Source: Acidimicrobiaceae bacterium
GTDB lineage: Bacteria; Actinomycetota; Acidimicrobiia; Acidimicrobiales; UBA8592
Length of the DNA: 17,718 nucleotides
Direction of reading: 5' to 3'
Assembly: GCA_002715405.1 (NCBI GenBank)
Contig: PAZD01000035.1
Span: 12,233 to 29,950 of the forward strand
Under the pieces are notes generated by a model that saw nothing but the letters and a program-made list of their open reading frames with translations, made no database searches and was not told where the DNA came from. Both the position numbers and the translations under genes were made by a program. Below are positions 13,965 through 17,718 of this stretch, in pieces; the first letter of the stretch is position 1, and the number at the start of each line of letters is the position of its first letter.

Positions 13965-15739
13965 CTAGTTCTCACATCCCAAATTCTTCTAATGCCTTCA
14001 AGAAGTTTTTGTTCAACTTCATCTTTTACTGTTTCGTCTATTCTTTCAGTTTGTCGGGTTTTTTCTAGAGAAATCTTTGTGAGATCCCTCTCAACAACCA
14101 TCGGGTTCAACTCCTTTAATCCTACCCCTAGTGAGTAGTCAGGATATTTCAGTCCTGTTCCAGAGATACTGTCCTCCAAACCCTCAAAGGTCACTAAGGA
14201 ACAAGGAATTCCATAGGACTGGCAGCAGATCAAGACATGTAATGCACTTGTTATCACCTCATCGTACTTTATTAACTCAGTTAAGAAGTCATTTATGAGA
14301 TCTGGATGCGAGACAAGAATATCAAGCTCATCGCAATTTTTTGGAAGCTTAAGGGGAACTCGGTCATGACTCGCATGGCGAACTAACGCAATGCGACCAT
14401 TAGTTTCACCCCGTTTTAATGGAATTACCCGTGAAATTAAAACTGCAGGATCACCGAACGAATCGACATTCGGACCTCCACACGAACGAAGAAAATCTGC
14501 AGTGAGTGGCCCTCGGACAGATAAGTACTTTGCTTGGGTCTCAATTGGGTATTCATAACTAGATATTCCTGTTCCAATAACGATGGAGTTATTTTTAATG
14601 AACCTAGCTATAGAACCTACCGCCACAATGTGGGGCGGTGTTTTCCTATCTGGTGCAGTAGGAGTTTGGAAAGAAATTTTACAATTCCCATAGTGTGAGA
14701 GTAGAAGTGGAGAAAGCCAGTCACCAAAGTTTCCTGGGAACGGCCTAACCCACCAGCTCAGATCCAAGTATCTCTCTGATTCTTTCGAGGCATAGAAACC
14801 AAATGACCTAGCGACCTCTATCGTTGCTAATTCAGATGGGTTTACGATGCTGTTGGAACACAAATCATCAGCTAATTCCTCTAAGAGTTCTATTTCACCA
14901 TTTATCCCTGACCTTAAAATACGGTTAGTGATATCCCGACGCTGTGTTTGACTTCTGCCATCTGAAACTCCTGAACGGTTGTACCCCAAAAGATAATGAG
15001 TAAATCCAACTTGGTCAGAGGTGGCAATAATATTCCTTGAGAGTCCTTTGGGGAGCAGACTGAGCATTTTTTTACCAATATTAAGTAGTTGTTTACGGAG
15101 CCATTTTGGCCGTTGTTCATTCAAATGTTGAGCTGTCGTTCCCTTGTATTCTGCAACATTTCCACTCGACCCAAAGACAAAAAAAGCTGGATGGCTTGTA
15201 GAGGAAGTCTGTTTTCCTACAACGCATGCTGATGGGATAACTTGAAATGTCAATGCATCAGCGTTTGCCCTCCACCCTTCCTCGAAAAAAAAGTCGTCTG
15301 TCGCTTTTAAGGGTGAAGATTTTTCAGCTTCGGCTGCATCCGCAATCATTCTGCGTGCATTGCTGGAAGTCCCCACCCCCCAGAAACAAGGTTCCCAGAA
15401 TCGCGTATGATTCCGATATCCGATTGCAATAGGAGGGCTAAATCCTCTCTGGAATCCAATGATGTCGGCAGACGAAGAAATAATAAAGTCTGGAATCTCC
15501 AATAATCTGCAATCAACGTCGATCCAAAAGACTCTTTTATCAGGGTTCTGGGAGCACACTTCATTTAAATACGGTACTTTTTTTCGGCAAATGTCAACCC
15601 AATCTAAATTGGGGTCTATTGATATTTCTTCCAACCTATGGTTTATCCCGAGATCTATAAGATTCTCTTCTAACTCTTTCCCATGCGTTCGGTAATAATC
15701 ATCATCAGTGTAAAACGAACAAACAATTATGTCTCGCAA
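13961..15739 (-). CDS. Two-domain glycosyltransferase-like / polysaccharide pyruvyl transferase fusion
   Basis: 592 residues. The N-terminal domain (about 1-185) looks like a GT-A-type nucleotide-diphospho-sugar transferase: IIVCSFYTDDDYY at the start, FWIDVDCRLLEIPD with DVD at 74-76 as the metal site, and ATDDFFFEEGW (146-156). A linker of about 150 residues follows. The C-terminal domain (about 335-530) is a polysaccharide pyruvyl transferase: GNFGDWLSPLLL (336-347), VAVGSIARF (372-380), IGTGISS (388-394), SVRGPLTADFL (407-417), SFGDPAVLI (427-435) and TSALHVLICCQSYGIP (497-512). Such domains put PEP-derived pyruvate ketals on surface sugars. One protein may therefore add a sugar and pyruvylate it. 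The start is a TTG at 15739 supported by GGAGG at 15745-15749, five bases upstream. The C-terminal tail (about 545-592) is charged and helical. No signal peptide is present, so it acts on the cytoplasmic side. Confidence 0.85.
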   Translation of the reverse strand: MRDIIVCSFYTDDDYYRTHGKELEENLIDLGINHRLEEISIDPNLDWVDICRKKVPYLNEVCSQNPDKRVFWIDVDCRLLEIPDFIISSSADIIGFQRGFSPPIAIGYRNHTRFWEPCFWGVGTSSNARRMIADAAEAEKSSPLKATDDFFFEEGWRANADALTFQVIPSACVVGKQTSSTSHPAFFVFGSSGNVAEYKGTTAQHLNEQRPKWLRKQLLNIGKKMLSLLPKGLSRNIIATSDQVGFTHYLLGYNRSGVSDGRSQTQRRDITNRILRSGINGEIELLEELADDLCSNSIVNPSELATIEVARSFGFYASKESERYLDLSWWVRPFPGNFGDWLSPLLLSHYGNCKISFQTPTAPDRKTPPHIVAVGSIARFIKNNSIVIGTGISSYEYPIETQAKYLSVRGPLTADFLRSCGGPNVDSFGDPAVLISRVIPLKRGETNGRIALVRHASHDRVPLKLPKNCDELDILVSHPDLINDFLTELIKYDEVITSALHVLICCQSYGIPCSLVTFEGLEDSISGTGLKYPDYSLGVGLKELNPMVVERDLTKISLEKTRQTERIDETVKDEVEQKLLEGIRRIWDVRTR

Positions 15740-15873
15740 AACGACCTCCGCTTTGTCGGGATACTATGAGGGTCTGATGGGGTTCAACTTTAGGGCAATT
15801 TTTCCATAAAGTCCCTGCATCTAATGTTTGTTTTTATTATCACAAATCAACACCGGACATTAAGGATGTAATG
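15740..15873 (-). promoter_or_regulatory. 134-bp gap with ribosome binding site and possible internal promoter
   Basis: This is the only sizeable gap in the glycan cluster. On the - strand it carries the strong GGAGG (15745-15749) that sets the TTG start of the pyruvyltransferase gene. It also has a possible extended -10 element, TG-T-GATAAT (15844-15836), and a second weak candidate, TTGAAC-N15-TAGTAT, nearer the gene. A 5-bp A/T-rich inverted repeat (15858-15873) directly follows the upstream stop but has no T-run. The gap suggests a second transcription unit, but none of the promoter candidates is strong. Confidence 0.3.
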
Positions 15874-17316
15874 CTATAAGCAAGCCTTCTCAAAGAGATC
15901 AATTTCTCTCTGGACCGTCACTTTAGGTCCACACTGATTCCTTGCTCGTACTTGTGCCGATTCAGACATTGCAAGGAATCGGGCAGGATTTTCTACTAAT
16001 TTACTAATTCCATCTGCTAGCTGTTCTGAGTTTTCCGGGTCCGCTAGCATCCCTTCTGTTTCACCTATGAATTCTGGGATCGCTGTGACTGCGTTTGATA
16101 TTGGGACAACACCTGAAGACATGGCTTCACCATTCAACATCCCTTGGCTATCCCAGCGAGTTGGTAAAAGTCCTATTCCATTTCTTAAAAAGATACCTTT
16201 GAGGAGTACTGCACCGACGAACGATTTATTCAGTTTTACGTTTTTGAATGGCAGAAGAGAGGCTGTGTCTTGTTCAAAGTGTTTGCCATCACCGAAAATC
16301 TCTATAGAAAGTTTGGAGAACCAGGGCATTTTTGAAAGATTCAAGATCGTTTGACTCATCAAGTCAGTGGCATAGTTCCTTTTTTCAAAGTTTCTAATAG
16401 AGCAGATATGTGTTCTCATCTCCTCTGACTTTGGAATATAAGGGAACAGATTTGAATCGATAACATTGTGAATAACCTGAGAGTCCAAAGCCGGGGTTCT
16501 AGCAAATTCCTCAGCAACTGAACGCATGTATTTAGATACAAAAATTTTGTTGATATCTGGATTGGTGAATAGTTCTGATAATGCCCATTGTCTTTCGACG
16601 TTATTAATATCAAATCTTTTGCCATATTTAGCAATTTCTTCCGCAGAGAAATCTGAAATCAATTCCCTCCAATTACGGGCTTCGAAGCCATGTATCCAGA
16701 TATGTGTTGGTAAATCCAGCATTAGGTTTTTCGTAACTTCGTAGATATCTGGGGTCGGGGAGTGAATAGCGAGCTGTCCGGCATTTGTCTGCTTTACTAT
16801 CTGTTCAATTTGCGACAGCGGAGCTAGGTAGAGGGGGCTTCCATCATTTCCGGCCAAGATTTTTTTTGTCGTGTTTTTCGTTGGAACAAAGATAGAAACG
16901 TCAAATCCGGCTGCTTTATAGAAAGGAACTCTTCGTTCAATATGTTGCCCACCGTAATTACCATCTGAAGCTGGATAGTTGTGAGCCAGAATCAAAATAG
17001 ATTTGCCTTGCTTCGATGACGCAAGGGATTTATATCTGGATGCCTTGCCAATAGATTGCTTTAGAGCTCGATTAGACAACCAATTTAAAAGAATTTTAAT
17101 CCTATTCTTTGTTCGGATTGAAAGACGATCTTTTAAGATTCTCTTTATTCTTCTGAATAGCCAACTTGGGAAGGAACGGAGTTGCCGGTCAATTCTCATT
17201 TCTTGAACTTGTTTGCGTAGTTCTATAATTTCAGAATTGAGTCGGGACGCGTAGTCCTCAAGAAGTTTCATCTCTATTTCCGAAAATTTTGACGGTCTAT
17301 TTCTATCTGGGTCCAT
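15874..17316 (-). CDS. GT-B fold glycosyltransferase (family 4/1 type) with N-terminal coiled coil
   Basis: 480 residues. Residues about 10-45 form a charged helix with heptad-like Leu/Ile spacing, followed by a basic region to about 75. The glycosyltransferase proper begins with SILILAHNYPASDGNYGGQHIERRVPFYKAAGFDV (106-140), a GT-B N-domain. The C-domain includes IEIFGDGKHF (338-347) and the donor-binding run LLPTRWDSQGMLNGEAMSSG (383-402). In the family's E-x7-E motif the first Glu is Asp389 here and the second is Glu397. The product would transfer a sugar from a nucleotide donor during surface-polymer assembly. The ATG at 17316 shares its A with the upstream TAA and follows AGGAG, so it is coupled to the preceding gene. 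The coiled coil may mediate oligomerisation or docking to partner enzymes. Confidence 0.85.
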   Translation of the reverse strand: MDPDRNRPSKFSEIEMKLLEDYASRLNSEIIELRKQVQEMRIDRQLRSFPSWLFRRIKRILKDRLSIRTKNRIKILLNWLSNRALKQSIGKASRYKSLASSKQGKSILILAHNYPASDGNYGGQHIERRVPFYKAAGFDVSIFVPTKNTTKKILAGNDGSPLYLAPLSQIEQIVKQTNAGQLAIHSPTPDIYEVTKNLMLDLPTHIWIHGFEARNWRELISDFSAEEIAKYGKRFDINNVERQWALSELFTNPDINKIFVSKYMRSVAEEFARTPALDSQVIHNVIDSNLFPYIPKSEEMRTHICSIRNFEKRNYATDLMSQTILNLSKMPWFSKLSIEIFGDGKHFEQDTASLLPFKNVKLNKSFVGAVLLKGIFLRNGIGLLPTRWDSQGMLNGEAMSSGVVPISNAVTAIPEFIGETEGMLADPENSEQLADGISKLVENPARFLAMSESAQVRARNQCGPKVTVQREIDLFEKACL

Positions 17317-17718
17317 TAGGGAGCTCCTGAATTAACCTGAGATCTTAGAATTAAATCTAGAAGAATTGAAGCTTGATGTTTTCTGCTATAGGTATCGCGA
17401 TTTTCTCTTTTGATTCTCGTAGGCGAGTAGGTTGTAAGAAATTGTTTAAGAGCACGAGGACTGTTATTTACCCAAAAAATACCTTCAAGATCTTTTGTAA
17501 GGTCATGGACAGCACCAGACTCCAATTTCCCATCTGTAATAATAATGATGTCCAGATCACATCCGATGTAGTCAAAGATTTTTGTAGTACCCGTTGTTCC
17601 TTCCCCCCCAAGTCTTAAGATTCCTGCATCACAATTTAACATTTCGCTTGCCAATATAGATTTATCAGTAATGAAGCCTCGTTGTTCTATTGCATCGTGG
17701 CTTAAAAGAATTTTTGAG
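17316..17718 (-). CDS. C-terminal end of a GT-B glycosyltransferase, 5' end outside window
   Basis: The - strand frame is open from the window edge to the TAA at 17316-17318, about 133 residues. A TTG at 17654 could be taken for a start, but codons upstream of it stay open to the edge and continue sensible protein sequence, so this is the tail of a longer gene. The segment AGILRLGGEGTTGTTKIFDYIGC resembles the C-terminal donor-binding domain of GT-B glycosyltransferases, where a Gly-rich stretch leads into 'tK.fdYi..g.p'. A helical tail follows. It shares one base with the start of the next gene, so both lie in one operon. The specific sugar cannot be told. Confidence 0.65.
   Translation of the reverse strand, partial: SKILLSHDAIEQRGFITDKSILASEMLNCDAGILRLGGEGTTGTTKIFDYIGCDLDIIIITDGKLESGAVHDLTKDLEGIFWVNNSPRALKQFLTTYSPTRIKRENRDTYSRKHQASILLDLILRSQVNSGAP

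Overview
The window looks like a chromosomal segment of a free-living actinobacterium, most likely an uncultured (possibly marine) member of the Acidimicrobiia or a relative. This is inferred from a UPF0182 (COG1615) membrane protein, a TIGR03084-type metal-binding protein beside an acyl-CoA carboxylase/AtuA operon, frequent GTG/TTG starts, and two genes that appear to have leaderless promoters (TANNNT six bases before ATG). Base composition is moderate and the genes are tightly packed. No transposase, phage gene, CRISPR array or plasmid function is visible.

Left part (1-2538): the 3' part of a UPF0182 gene on the + strand converges with a TIGR03084/maleylpyruvate-isomerase-like gene on the - strand. 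Across a 166-bp divergent regulatory region begins a four-gene + operon (2705-9242): acyl-CoA carboxylase beta chain (carboxyltransferase), alpha chain (biotin carboxylase plus biotin carrier domain), an AtuA/DUF1446 protein, and a nitronate-monooxygenase-family flavoprotein. The joints are 2 bp, a 4-bp overlap and 3 bp, so the genes are almost certainly co-transcribed. The set recalls the geranyl-CoA carboxylase (AtuC/AtuF) plus AtuA of the Pseudomonas acyclic-terpene pathway. The dehydrogenases, hydratase and lyase of that pathway are absent and the beta-chain pocket region differs, so the substrate is open.

Middle part (9294-12417): a Bax-inhibitor-1/YetJ-type membrane protein; a convergent small NTF2-fold protein of the limonene-epoxide-hydrolase type with altered catalytic residues; then a divergent PEP-utilizing 'mobile domain' protein that carries the phosphohistidine domain but no ATP-grasp domain. 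The last two share a compact divergent promoter region whose -35 boxes overlap. An initiator tRNA-fMet with its own promoter follows.

Right part (12431-17718, all on - strand): a surface-glycan cluster that ends 13 bp from the tRNA. In transcription order it holds the C-terminal end of a GT-B glycosyltransferase (cut by the window), a GT-B glycosyltransferase with a coiled-coil N-terminus, a two-domain protein joining a GT-A-like glycosyltransferase to a polysaccharide pyruvyl transferase, a membrane protein that looks like an ABC-exporter membrane domain without its ATPase, and a GT2 glycosyltransferase. Together they would build, pyruvylate and perhaps export a cell-surface polymer. The most unusual items are the GT-pyruvyltransferase fusion, the ATPase-less exporter-like membrane protein, and the carboxylase/AtuA/flavoprotein operon.
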